NCBI GenBank assembly: GCA_008080735.1
Contig: SHMW01000015.1
Location: forward strand, 1-64,000
Direction: 5' to 3'
DNA from: Promethearchaeota archaeon
GTDB lineage: Archaea; Asgardarchaeota; Lokiarchaeia; Sigyniarchaeales; SOKP01
DNA: 64,000 nucleotides
Shown: one piece after another, positions 54,659 to 62,572 of the stretch
Numbering within the stretch: the first letter of the stretch is position 1
How the letters are laid out: every line of letters starts with the position of its first letter
Translations under genes and position numbers: made by a program
Notes under the pieces: model-generated
Seen by the model: only the letters and a program-made list of their open reading frames with translations
Database searches by the model: none
Told to the model about the DNA's origin: nothing

Positions 54659-54988
54659 TCACACTTTACAGATATCTTTCGTTTTGGCTTCAATATTGGA
54701 AACTATTAAGATTTTATCAAAAAATCCTTTCATATCCAAATAAAATTCATTGCGGGGTCCGAAAGTTTCAAGAAATCTATTCGAGATATACAATTTTAAA
54801 TTCTTTCTCTCGACAAGTTCTGCATATTGAATATCTAAATCTGAATCTGATGAATGTGAGATAATGGTGAGATTTGGACTATAAATTGCCGTGCATCCTT
54901 CTTGAATAGTATTAACATCCAATAATAAGGAATCAATTCTATGCTCTTGGATGTATGTTTTCGCAGACTCGGTCAGTTTTATTGACAT
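54659..54988 (-). CDS. IscA/HesB-like small protein; UGA stop may be recoded
   Basis: 109 residues from ATG 54988. The start MSIKLTESAKTYIQEHR, EGCTAIYS with the first IscA cysteine position, LKLYISNRFLETFG and the final AKTKDIC match the HesB/IscA-like fold of Fe-S and redox proteins. The TGA (54659-54661) follows CKV, so that reading through would give Cys-Lys-Val-Sec and 25 more codons to the next TGA. Longer starts would run into the tRNA-Ile gene and were rejected. Whether the UGA is selenocysteine cannot be decided from this sequence alone. Confidence 0.6.
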   Translation of the reverse strand: MSIKLTESAKTYIQEHRIDSLLLDVNTIQEGCTAIYSPNLTIISHSSDSDLDIQYAELVERKNLKLYISNRFLETFGPRNEFYLDMKGFFDKILIVSNIEAKTKDICKV

Positions 54989-55005
54989 AGTTGAATAAGA
55001 AGATA

Positions 55006-55185
55006 TGCTCCCGGGGGGATTTGAACCCCCGATTTCCCGGCAAATTGGAACCCAATTGTACACTCAGGTTTTTACTATTATGGACACGGTTAATGGATGT
55101 ATGTCCATCGGCCATTTATAAGACCTGCGCTTGTCGATCAAGACAAGAAACCTATCGCTTGTTAACCAAGCTAAGCAACGGGAGC
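55006..55185 (-). tRNA. tRNA-Ile(UAU), apparently with three introns
   Basis: The ends pair perfectly (GCTCCCG with CGGGAGC, then A), the D arm is GCTT/AAGC, and the T arm GGGGG-TTCAAAT-CCCCC. The span is 180 nt, about 100 more than a tRNA. Removing 55155-55128 (28 nt, after position 26), 55116-55071 (46 nt, at 37/38) and about 29 nt inside the variable region (within 55064-55031) leaves a normal 77-nt cloverleaf with anticodon stem CAGGT/ACCTG and loop CTTATAA, anticodon TAT. Exact splice points at the first and third introns are approximate. UAU would read AUA directly. Confidence 0.8.
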
Positions 55186-55341
55186 AAATGATTTTTATTT
55201 GTTAGATAACAGCTCAGAGGAAATCTCTCAATATCACTAATCTCAGTTGGGTATCTATACCAAATCTATTTTGAGATATTGGAGCTATAATCCAGTATAA
55301 ATTATAAAAAATACTAAACCATAAAAATTTTTTTGTTAAAA

Positions 55342-55390
55342 TGAACCTAAAAGAGTTTATAGAGGAAATTTGGAAGAAAGAGAAAGGTTA
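55342..55390 (+). repeat. 49-bp direct repeat, copy 1
   Basis: A block starting TGAACCTAAAAGAGTTTATA and ending GAGAAAGGTTA that recurs perfectly at 57272-57320. It contains the stop codon of the LRR gene (TTA at 55388-55390). On the plus strand it could also encode MNLKEFIEEIWKKEKGY. Confidence 0.95.
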
Positions 55391-56575
55391 CTCGGAAGAA
55401 TGTTGTTCATAGCCAAACGTAATATCCTTCTTAAAATAATTCTGAGGATTATCTCCATAAATCTTCTTATAGAGTTCCTCCAAAACGGGTGGAACCGAAT
55501 TAAAGTTGTTTCCATCAAGTGAAGGAAGTATATTCAACCCTATCAGCGAGTCGGGAAGCGTGGTGAGCCGATTATTTTCGAGCTGAAATCCTTTCAGCTT
55601 GGAGAGATTTTCAAATGAATCCGGAAGTGAGTCGAGGTTGTTATCGTTTAAATATAGAGACTCTAATTGAGTGAAATTACCGATCGTATCTGGCAAGACT
55701 ATTAAGTTATTATGTTGCAAATAGAGAGTTCTCAAATGAACGAGGTTCCCGATGGAAGCGGGTAGCGAAGTCAGTTGATTATGGTCGAGATAAAGCGTTC
55801 GAAGCTCCGTAAGGCGTCCGACCGAGTCAGGGAGCTTAGTAAGTTCATTATGAGAGAGTTCCAAAACTCTAAGAGTGTCTAAATCGCCTATGGAGTCGGG
55901 AAGCTCGGAAATCTTGTTATGCATCAAATTCAAAGTGTGTAAATTAGAGAAATTACCTATAAACTCGGGTAAAGATGTAAGCTCGCAGTGATCTACATCC
56001 AACCCAATAAGGTTTGGCAAGTCCACAATATATTCGGGGATTTCGGTAATCGGGTTATGGCTAAGAGACAATATGTTTAATGACTTCACTTTACCGATTA
56101 CTTCGGGTATTTTTGAGAAATTGTTTCCGCCTAAACTTATAGCGGTAAGAGATGTTAGATTCTCTACCGACTCGGGGAGAGTTGAAAGTTTGTTGTATCG
56201 TATATATAAATCTTTTAACTGTTTTAAGTTCCCTATCGACTCGGGAAGTCCTACTAACGGATTCTCGAAGAAATAAATATTTTTCAGAGCTTTTAAGTTC
56301 CCTACCGACTCGGGAAGCTCTTTTAGGTTACATCTACCAATATAAAATTGTTCCAAGGCAGGCAAGTTCCCGATCGACTCGGGAAGCTTTGGTATATCGC
56401 ATTCATAAAGACTTAGCGCGTCTACCCGATTGCCTTGTATCGTACATGCCGTCTTCTTGATAAGATGTGGCCCATCGATAACCTTAATTGTCTTCCCTAT
56501 AATATTCTCAATCTCCTCTAACACCTTAGCATCCTTCTCATCAACCATAGAGTTCCGAAAGTTTGTGATTGTCAT
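55388..56575 (-). CDS. Leucine-rich-repeat protein
   Basis: 395 residues. After an N-terminal 50-residue part (MTITNFRNSMVDEKDAKVLE), about 14 repeats of 23 residues follow, each with the pattern LPESIGNLxxLxxLxLxxN, the form of plant/bacterial-type LRRs. The C-terminus is a short cap (DNPQNYFKKDITFGYEQHSSE). No signal peptide or membrane span, so it is probably cytosolic and a protein-binding scaffold. Its stop codon lies in the 49-bp repeat that also ends the gene at 57318. LRR proteins are common in Asgard archaea. Confidence 0.87.
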   Translation of the reverse strand: MTITNFRNSMVDEKDAKVLEEIENIIGKTIKVIDGPHLIKKTACTIQGNRVDALSLYECDIPKLPESIGNLPALEQFYIGRCNLKELPESVGNLKALKNIYFFENPLVGLPESIGNLKQLKDLYIRYNKLSTLPESVENLTSLTAISLGGNNFSKIPEVIGKVKSLNILSLSHNPITEIPEYIVDLPNLIGLDVDHCELTSLPEFIGNFSNLHTLNLMHNKISELPDSIGDLDTLRVLELSHNELTKLPDSVGRLTELRTLYLDHNQLTSLPASIGNLVHLRTLYLQHNNLIVLPDTIGNFTQLESLYLNDNNLDSLPDSFENLSKLKGFQLENNRLTTLPDSLIGLNILPSLDGNNFNSVPPVLEELYKKIYGDNPQNYFKKDITFGYEQHSSE

Positions 56576-56710
56576 ATAGATTTGTCTGGTTTTTTTATTC
56601 TTTATATACTACATTTTATTATTGCGACTTTAATAAATATATAGTGTTTCTCGATTTATTGTTTTTTTATAATGGAAATTTTCATTTTTGACGTTCTCAA
56701 AAGGTACTAA

Positions 56711-57286
56711 TCAAAATAATGAATACATATTGATGTATTCCCTTACCAGCATTTGATTTCGTAAAGAGCCAAAGTCCTCAAAGAAATTATAAAATTCCGT
56801 CTTCGGCTTTATTAATTTATAATATTTAAGAGCATCGTTATATTCTTGTTCGTCGAATTCAGGTGCTCGCAATTGATCCGCTAATTCGTTAAGGTAGACT
56901 TGCTTGACCTTGTGATTTTCCGGCTCGTCCAGCCATTCAATAAACTTACCGTTAAGAAAAGTCTCTAGGTGGGGGAGCATATCATAGGGGTTAAACTCTA
57001 TTGCCTCCCCTTTCTCGTTAAACATCACGCACCCGATCTCCAAGCCCTCGTCCACCTGACTCTGTATCAGCAGCGCATACCCGATCAATTGGGCCATCCC
57101 GTTGATAAAATGGTGATTAGGATTGCCGTCAAATTTATAATTCGGCTTATAATCAGCGATAATAATCTTGTTTCCCTCTTTTAGGATTAAATCGGGGCGA
57201 CCCGTCCAATATCGTTTCGTGTTTTTGAAATGGATTGCTAACCTGTTTTCACTAGAAAGACACTCCTCAAGTGAACCTAAAAGAGT
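56711..57286 (-). pseudogene. 5'-truncated PD-(D/E)XK nuclease gene
   Basis: The frame is open from inside the 49-bp repeat to the stop at 56711 (191 codons) with no start codon before the catalytic core. The core reads RPDLILKEGNKIIIADYKP: the PD doublet, then D-x-K, followed by GMAQLIGYALLI, the QLxxY motif of Cas4/RecB-like nucleases. The first ATG (57097) lies after the catalytic residues. The N-terminal part is missing exactly where the repeat copy begins, so it looks cut by a recombination or insertion event. Confidence 0.75.
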
Positions 57287-57320
57287 TTATAGAGGAAATT
57301 TGGAAGAAAGAGAAAGGTTA
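57272..57320 (+). repeat. 49-bp direct repeat, copy 2
   Basis: Identical to 55342-55390 over all 49 bases. It contains the stop of the 57318-58001 gene and the left edge of the truncated nuclease frame. Confidence 0.95.
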
Positions 57321-58001
57321 TTCTTCTTTATCTAAATAAGAACTAATCAGATTCAAAACCCATCGTTTAATCTGCATTAAATTTTTTAGTAATCCGGGAA
57401 CCCGTTCTTCTGGAAACGATTCCTCGGGAGGGAGATTTTGAGCTGTCGCCATCCATTTATTTAACGCCAGTTGGACAAGTCTTGACCCCTCTGCTTCCAT
57501 AAATAAAGGAACTACCGCAGCTGATTCTCTCGCATCGCCAATGGCAAAATATATCTTACGATTTATATCTTTCAACATAACCAGATTGGCGCATTCATCA
57601 ATTTTTCGTTCTACTAAAATCGATTTTAAAAGCTGGGTTTTAATCTCTTTTTCTTTATTATTGAATCTGGTCTTTCGCTCTTGGAGTAAGGGGAAAATCG
57701 TATTGGTTAATCTATTTGCATGTTCATCATCATTATAATAGCACACCGCATTCAATTGGTCGTCTAAATTCTCAATTGAGAGGAATGTTTTGTTTTTTGA
57801 ATATAAAATCGCTCGTGAGCCCTTTTTAAAATCTTGATATAACTTCATAAACACACATCTTGTTCCCACATTATTCGCGGTATGATATGTCAAATCGAAC
57901 AATTCTCTGTGAGTAAGCGGCTCAAAAGGTTCATTAATCTCTTCAGTTAGCCATTCTCTTGAAATAACACTTTCAAACTGATTCAAAAGTCTGTTTTCCA
58001 T
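57318..58001 (-). CDS. Uncharacterised helical protein
   Basis: 227 residues, with two cysteines in the middle (NAVCYYND, DECANLVML), a DARESAAVVPLFMEAE helix and an aromatic, basic C-terminus (LMQIKRWVLNLISSYLDKEE). No family recognised. Its last codon and stop come from the 49-bp repeat, so the original C-terminus may have been replaced. About 165 bases separate it from SepSecS upstream. Confidence 0.6.
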   Translation of the reverse strand: MENRLLNQFESVISREWLTEEINEPFEPLTHRELFDLTYHTANNVGTRCVFMKLYQDFKKGSRAILYSKNKTFLSIENLDDQLNAVCYYNDDEHANRLTNTIFPLLQERKTRFNNKEKEIKTQLLKSILVERKIDECANLVMLKDINRKIYFAIGDARESAAVVPLFMEAEGSRLVQLALNKWMATAQNLPPEESFPEERVPGLLKNLMQIKRWVLNLISSYLDKEE

Positions 58002-58166
58002 AGTTTATACCTAATATTATGATAATTAGTTAAATATGTAATGAAAATCTTGTTTTAAAAATTCTAACTGTTTTTAATAAAATATAGTTAGAATAATTTT
58101 AAATTTTTATATTAGTTGCAATTTTCATCCATCTATGTGTGTATTGAGAGATGCTTAAAAAAGCAA

Positions 58167-59531
58167 TTAGGTTTTGATTTGTTTGTATGCTTTTTCAAGA
58201 CGAGCAACTGCTTTATCAATATCCTCTCGAGTGGAGCCAATAGCTGCATTCATAACAATATAAGGCGTCGGATATCCATTTACACAAGTTCCAAATGCTT
58301 TTTGGTTCGGATCATATACTCGTGGACCTGTTACCCGTAGGTTATATAAGGCACCGCCTAAGGCATAAAGTTGATCTTCTTTAAGGGTATTGAGAGTCAT
58401 CGCCACAGCTACGGGATTAAAGATATCCATAATTCTTTCATTTATATCTTTAGCAAAAGAGGAAAGCCGATCTTCTAGATACTTTCGGTTTTCTTGTTGG
58501 GTTTGGATCAGATCTTCATATCCTTGTACCCCTAAGGAAAGCATTGATATGAGAAAATTTACCACCGGAGACGCTGAAGCTCTACCAGGATAAGTCTGAC
58601 TGATAACTTCGATTTTTTCTTGTTCAGGTGAAGCGATGAGTGCACCGCCAACGGGACTGAGGAAATTTTTATCTGTAGATTGAATAATTGCATCAACTCT
58701 TCCCGCATCAATTGCAGATCTAATCATTTTCATCCATTCAGGGCTTTGAACACCATACGCGTTAACGATTATGTGAACGAGATTCTTCACTTTTGCAAAT
58801 TTGCTGATGCCTTTAACATCATCGGCTTCTCTTGGAGGAAAAAAACTCGTAAATGAAACGATAGCATAGCATTCATCGTCATATGCGTTTTGTATATCTT
58901 CGAGTGGGATTCTAACCGAGTCTCCAAAAATTGTGCCTTCCACTATTTTGGGTTCAAGCCCGAGAAATGAGATGGATTTTAAGATGGAATTATGGTCTAA
59001 TCTCGGTAGAAGTATTTTTCTCTTATTTTGAAGTTCTCTCTTGCTCCAGTCAGGTTTAAATGCGGATAATGTAAGTGCTAAAGACATTCCCGTTGCGATT
59101 GGGGTGACAATTGCCTTTTTGATATTCGGGAGACCACATTTTCTCAGAATATCCCGTGCCAGGTAATTGGTTATTTCATACATTATGGAGCCGCCCGGAG
59201 CTTTAGGTTGAGGGGCTGTGAGAAATCCACTCCGTCCTACACCATGACAGAATCCTCCAGAGGTTTTCAAGCTAAGTTTTGAGGCGATTCGTGCCTCTCG
59301 TTCACCTACTTGGGAGGCATTTTGGTCTTTATCAGTGTCCATATTCGCTAATATATGCAATAAGAACTCTATCTGCTCATCACCCCATCCTTCAGTAGGT
59401 ATTGCTTTTTGTTGGAATAATATTCTTATAGGGTCAATATATTGATTGAGGACAAGTTGACCTCTATTGAGCATATTTTCTGGAATTTTTGAATTTTTAA
59501 AAAAATTGATAATGTTATTTAAATCAACCAA
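58167..59531 (-). CDS. spcS: SepSecS: O-phosphoseryl-tRNA(Sec) selenium transferase
   Basis: 454 residues of the PLP-dependent SepSecS family, which turns O-phosphoseryl-tRNA(Sec) into selenocysteinyl-tRNA(Sec) using selenophosphate. GFCHGVGRSGFLTAPQPKAPGG (written in two parts: GFCHGVGRSG and APQPKAPGG, about 93-115) is the phosphate-binding P-loop-like motif. The PLP Lys is Lys288 in QSTDKNFLSPVGGALI. RLDHNSILKSISFLGLEP precedes it. The start is TTG 59531 after GGTGAT. The tRNA it acts on is encoded about 700 bases upstream. Confidence 0.93.
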   Translation of the reverse strand: MVDLNNIINFFKNSKIPENMLNRGQLVLNQYIDPIRILFQQKAIPTEGWGDEQIEFLLHILANMDTDKDQNASQVGEREARIASKLSLKTSGGFCHGVGRSGFLTAPQPKAPGGSIMYEITNYLARDILRKCGLPNIKKAIVTPIATGMSLALTLSAFKPDWSKRELQNKRKILLPRLDHNSILKSISFLGLEPKIVEGTIFGDSVRIPLEDIQNAYDDECYAIVSFTSFFPPREADDVKGISKFAKVKNLVHIIVNAYGVQSPEWMKMIRSAIDAGRVDAIIQSTDKNFLSPVGGALIASPEQEKIEVISQTYPGRASASPVVNFLISMLSLGVQGYEDLIQTQQENRKYLEDRLSSFAKDINERIMDIFNPVAVAMTLNTLKEDQLYALGGALYNLRVTGPRVYDPNQKAFGTCVNGYPTPYIVMNAAIGSTREDIDKAVARLEKAYKQIKT

Positions 59532-59673
59532 AAAAAATCACCAAATCCATTTTTGAGACATACTATTCTAATATCTAATAATATAATTCAATAAGACTTA
59601 ATCAAAATTAACTATTCGCATGAAATTCTAAAAAAATCAATCAAGAGAAAAGAAAATCTTAGCTTGAGAGCAC

Positions 59674-60123
59674 TTAGCAAATTTTTCTGTATTCATCCAA
59701 AATCTTATTTGCGACATCTTGAGTGCTTCCGAATTTCCCATTTTTTCTGAATTTGGTCGGAACAGCATCTCTTGGTAAATATTTCCAATTTTCTTGGGGA
59801 TTTTGTCCACCAATAAGCGTATTTTCTACTGCTTTCATTAAATTGTGTGATTCTTGGGTATAATTTAAATAATCTAACATTAAAACTGTAGAAATTATGG
59901 CGGCAATTGGATTAGCGACTGGCTCACCTGCATAATTTTTTCTTTGTAATACGGCTGGAGCAGAACCGTGTGTTGGTTCAAAATATGATGTTTTTGGTCC
60001 ATACACTCCAGATCCAGCAACTCCCAAACCCCCAACAATTTCAGCGGCTTCATCACTTAGAGCATTGTATGCCCCTGGAGCTTGAATAAACGTTCCATTC
60101 TCCAATAATTTTCGTAAATTCAT
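59674..60123 (-). pseudogene. Chimeric fragment: PEP-mutase/ICL-like start fused to an IPMDH/IDH C-terminal part
   Basis: 149 residues. The first 21 (NLRKLLENGTFIQAPGAYNA) match the N-terminus of the isocitrate lyase/PEP mutase family (LRxLL...APGAYDALS). From LSDEAAEIVGGLGVAGSG on, it follows the isocitrate/isopropylmalate dehydrogenase family: EPTHGSAPAV, ANPIAAIIST, and a late helical end. The catalytic N-terminal half of the dehydrogenase is missing. The two parts join at the shared sequence Leu-Ser. Such a protein should not be an active dehydrogenase; a genomic rearrangement or an assembly join is likely. Confidence 0.7.
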
Positions 60124-60226
60124 TTTAAATCAACTCTAAATCTATTTTTACTTGATAATAATAAAACTTTTTCTTTGATTATAACCCGATATAAAAGAGT
60201 TATTAAGAAGAAAAGAAGATTTTCAA

Positions 60227-60370
60227 TGGCGGCCCAGGGGGGGATTTCCTTGAACGCAGCACACTACGATCATATCGAACCCCTATCCCTCCGCGGGATA
60301 ACTGGATTTCTTCTTATTTGTAGATTAAATTGAAGTCCAGCGTCAAAGACCACTTCGACCGCCCCGGGCC
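60227..60370 (-). tRNA. tRNA-Sec(UCA), apparently with two introns and encoded CCA
   Basis: The acceptor stem is 9 bp (GGCCCGGGG with CCCTGGGCC), followed by a 4-bp T stem (GGGG/CCCC): the 9+4 form diagnostic of archaeal/eukaryotic tRNA-Sec. The D arm has a 6-bp stem GTCGAA/TTTGAC and loop GTGGTC, nearly the eukaryotic sequence. Anticodon TCA at 60333-60331 lies in stem CTGGA/TCCAG. The variable arm TATCCC-GCGGA-GGGATA is present. Extra sequence is removed as introns of 22 nt at 37/38 (60329-60308) and about 29 nt inside the T loop (about 60274-60246). The discriminator G is at 60230, CCA at 60229-60227. Confidence 0.93.
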
Positions 60371-60492
60371 ATTGGGTTTAATTAGGTTGTTATTAAAAAA
60401 ATATTGCTTTTTTATTGAGTTTTATGTTTTTATACTATTGGTTAAGTGGTTTCTTTATATCTATTTATTAATTCTCTTCTAAGATATTTATA

Positions 60493-61188
60493 TTATTTAT
60501 AATTTCTTCTCATTCGTTCTCGAAAGTCGCTGCAGTTCAAACGTCTGTAACCCGATCTCATTAATTCTAAATCATAAACAGATTGAAGATAATGAACGAT
60601 TATATGGGTAGTAGCTCCAAAGATTACATATTTTTTCCCCTCAGACGTCCGATATATGTATTTTCCGACCGCAATTTTATTCCCATGGAGTAAATAAGTT
60701 CTTTCTCTATAATTATTTCCATCAGCGAAAAAAGTTATAGGGATTTTTACTATTTCCTTAACTTCACTTTCTTCTTTCACCATTTCTTGCTCGGGAGAAA
60801 TATATCCGACAATTGGAGTAATAATGAAGAATTTTGGTGTGATATGGTCATCGAAGGAGCCCAAAACATTGATCTTATGTCGGGGAATTCCTAGCTCCTC
60901 TTCAGTCTCTCGTAGAGCCGTATCAATATATGATCTATCTCTAGTTTTTTCGAACTTTCCCCCGGGAAAACTCATCTCACCTGAATGTTTATCTCCATCT
61001 CTATGGGTTCGCCGAATAAGCACAAGATCATACGGTTTATTAGAATATGCGATTATGAGAAACACCACAGCTCCTTTCGTAAACCTTTCATCTTCCAAAC
61101 ATAATCGTAAATCAGACTCATATTCTAAAAGTCCCTTAGAGATAATTTCTTCATCAAAGATAAAATCATTCAAGGTGTATTTTTTCAT
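60493..61188 (-). CDS. Nudix hydrolase, CoA-pyrophosphatase-like
   Basis: 231 residues. The Nudix box GGKFEKTRDRSYIDTALRETEEELGI (parts: GGKFEK; ALRETEEELGI) is complete, and the preceding GEMSFPGG plus RRTHRDGDKHSGEMS match the CoAse/NUDT7-8-like subgroup. It would split a nucleoside diphosphate linked to another group, likely CoA or an ADP derivative. The C-terminal helix (CSDFRERMRRNYK) is basic. It is the second of two tandem paralogues. Confidence 0.85.
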   Translation of the reverse strand: MKKYTLNDFIFDEEIISKGLLEYESDLRLCLEDERFTKGAVVFLIIAYSNKPYDLVLIRRTHRDGDKHSGEMSFPGGKFEKTRDRSYIDTALRETEEELGIPRHKINVLGSFDDHITPKFFIITPIVGYISPEQEMVKEESEVKEIVKIPITFFADGNNYRERTYLLHGNKIAVGKYIYRTSEGKKYVIFGATTHIIVHYLQSVYDLELMRSGYRRLNCSDFRERMRRNYK

Positions 61189-61280
61189 GGTTTGTCTGAA
61201 GATTATTTCTAAATTACATTTTAGAAAATATAATTTATATTCATCTATCTATGGCAGGAATATTTTGAAGTTTATAGGTA

Positions 61281-62003
61281 CTATATATCATTATTTATTT
61301 GAGAAGTGATTTTGTCTCTGTATCGTAAAAAATCTTTCAAAGATACTATCTCATTAAGCTTAAATCTCTTGATACCGAGTTCTGACATCTCATAACCGTA
61401 AATTCTTTCGATAAATGATACAATCATGAACGCAGTCGCGCCCCAGATGAGATAACTCTTATTAGATTGCTGATTTTTATAAGTAAAATAAAAAACTGGA
61501 AATTTTTTATCCATTATCTTGAACGCTTGCTCTTGAAAATTAATCTTATTTATGAAAAAATCAATTGGGACTTTTAATATTTCTTGTACCTCCCTCTCTT
61601 GGCGTATTAATTTTGCCTGAGGATTAATTTTCGCAACGAATGGTGAGATAATATACTTTGTCATTGTGGGAAAATCATTTAGACAGCCTAAAACTTCAAT
61701 ATCACTTCGAAAAACACCAATCTCCTCCATAGCTTCTCGGATTGCTGTATCTAATAATGTTTGATCCAATGATGGATCGAATTTACCCCCCGGAAAGGAC
61801 ATCTCACCTCTATGTTTCCTCCCCCTATTCGTTCTATGGATAATGATAAGGTCATAAGGTCTGTTATCATAGGGGATGATAGAAAATAGTACTGCAGAAT
61901 TTATAAACATCTTATCCGATAATCGAATCCTCTGCGGATCATCGCATGGAATTAGCTTCTCTTTAATTAATGTGTCGTTGAAGATAAAATTTTCCGGATC
62001 CAT
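61281..62003 (-). CDS. Nudix hydrolase, tandem paralogue
   Basis: 240 residues. GEMSFPGGKFDPSLDQTLLDTAIREAMEEIGV (parts: GEMSFPGG; IREAMEEIGV) gives the Nudix box. It shares a layout of N-terminal NDTLIKEKLI, the RNRGRKHRGEMSF motif and YIISPFVAKI with its neighbour, so the two came from a duplication. Likely also a CoA- or ADP-type pyrophosphatase. The 92-base gap to the next copy is short enough for one transcript. Confidence 0.85.
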   Translation of the reverse strand: MDPENFIFNDTLIKEKLIPCDDPQRIRLSDKMFINSAVLFSIIPYDNRPYDLIIIHRTNRGRKHRGEMSFPGGKFDPSLDQTLLDTAIREAMEEIGVFRSDIEVLGCLNDFPTMTKYIISPFVAKINPQAKLIRQEREVQEILKVPIDFFINKINFQEQAFKIMDKKFPVFYFTYKNQQSNKSYLIWGATAFMIVSFIERIYGYEMSELGIKRFKLNEIVSLKDFLRYRDKITSQINNDI

Positions 62004-62094
62004 AGCATAGAAGGGGCAAAAATTTTAAGATTATCCTTAATTGTTTAACATAATCTTTGATTTTATAAATTTTTTAGCAGACTAGTTGATAGAT

Positions 62095-62391
62095 ATGAAA
62101 CTACCTAAGGAACTTCGAGAAAAACAAGAATTGCAGACTTCTGGGGGCAAAGCAAAAGCGTGTTCTGTGGTTGATTGTAAAAAACAAGCCGTGCGGAGTC
62201 TTTCTGAAAATAAGTGGAAAGATTATGTGGAGCAAGCAAATTTAATCTATAAAGAGAACCGTTTGCATAAGATCTATTTATGTAAGAAACATTATAAAGA
62301 AGCTAAGAAAGTCAGGCAAAAAGAAGAGAAACAATTTACGAAGAAAGGCTTTTTAGATGATGCGCGCCCCAGCGGCAGAGAGAGATACTGA
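62095..62391 (+). CDS. Small zinc-binding-like protein of unknown function
   Basis: 98 residues from ATG 62095; the upstream TTG in frame is less likely. CSVVDCKKQAVRSLSENKW and YLCKKHYKEAKK pair C-x4-C with C-x2-H, which resembles a small treble-clef zinc site. The protein is very basic and ends GRERY. No family recognised; its charge would fit nucleic acid or ribosome binding. Confidence 0.6.
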   Translation: MKLPKELREKQELQTSGGKAKACSVVDCKKQAVRSLSENKWKDYVEQANLIYKENRLHKIYLCKKHYKEAKKVRQKEEKQFTKKGFLDDARPSGRERY

Positions 62392-62572
62392 TTTACTTTA
62401 TTTTTGAATTTGAGATTAAGAAAATCAAAAATTCATTTCTCCAATGATTCAGATAGCCGAATAGTTACTTGCCAATCACTTTTTTTCATATACATTAGAA
62501 TATATTTGTCCTCTTATCACAAAAATGTAAAATTTTAAAAGAGGTTAAATAAACCATTTACATTACAAAGTT

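Noticed and set aside
54989..55063. Longer start of the HesB-like ORF (25 extra codons)
   Set aside because: The extension would be translated from the tRNA-Ile gene; its residues are the T and acceptor arms read as protein.
55341..55411. Plus-strand micro-ORF MNLKEFIEEIWKKEKGY in each 49-bp repeat
   Set aside because: The peptide looks like a protein start but runs into unrelated sequence and stops within a few codons in both copies; it may be a relic and has no independent support.
62389..62530. TGA of the 62095 gene as a possible selenocysteine codon
   Set aside because: Although the frame stays open for about 45 codons, these are A/T-rich intergenic codons and GRERY looks like a natural C-terminus.
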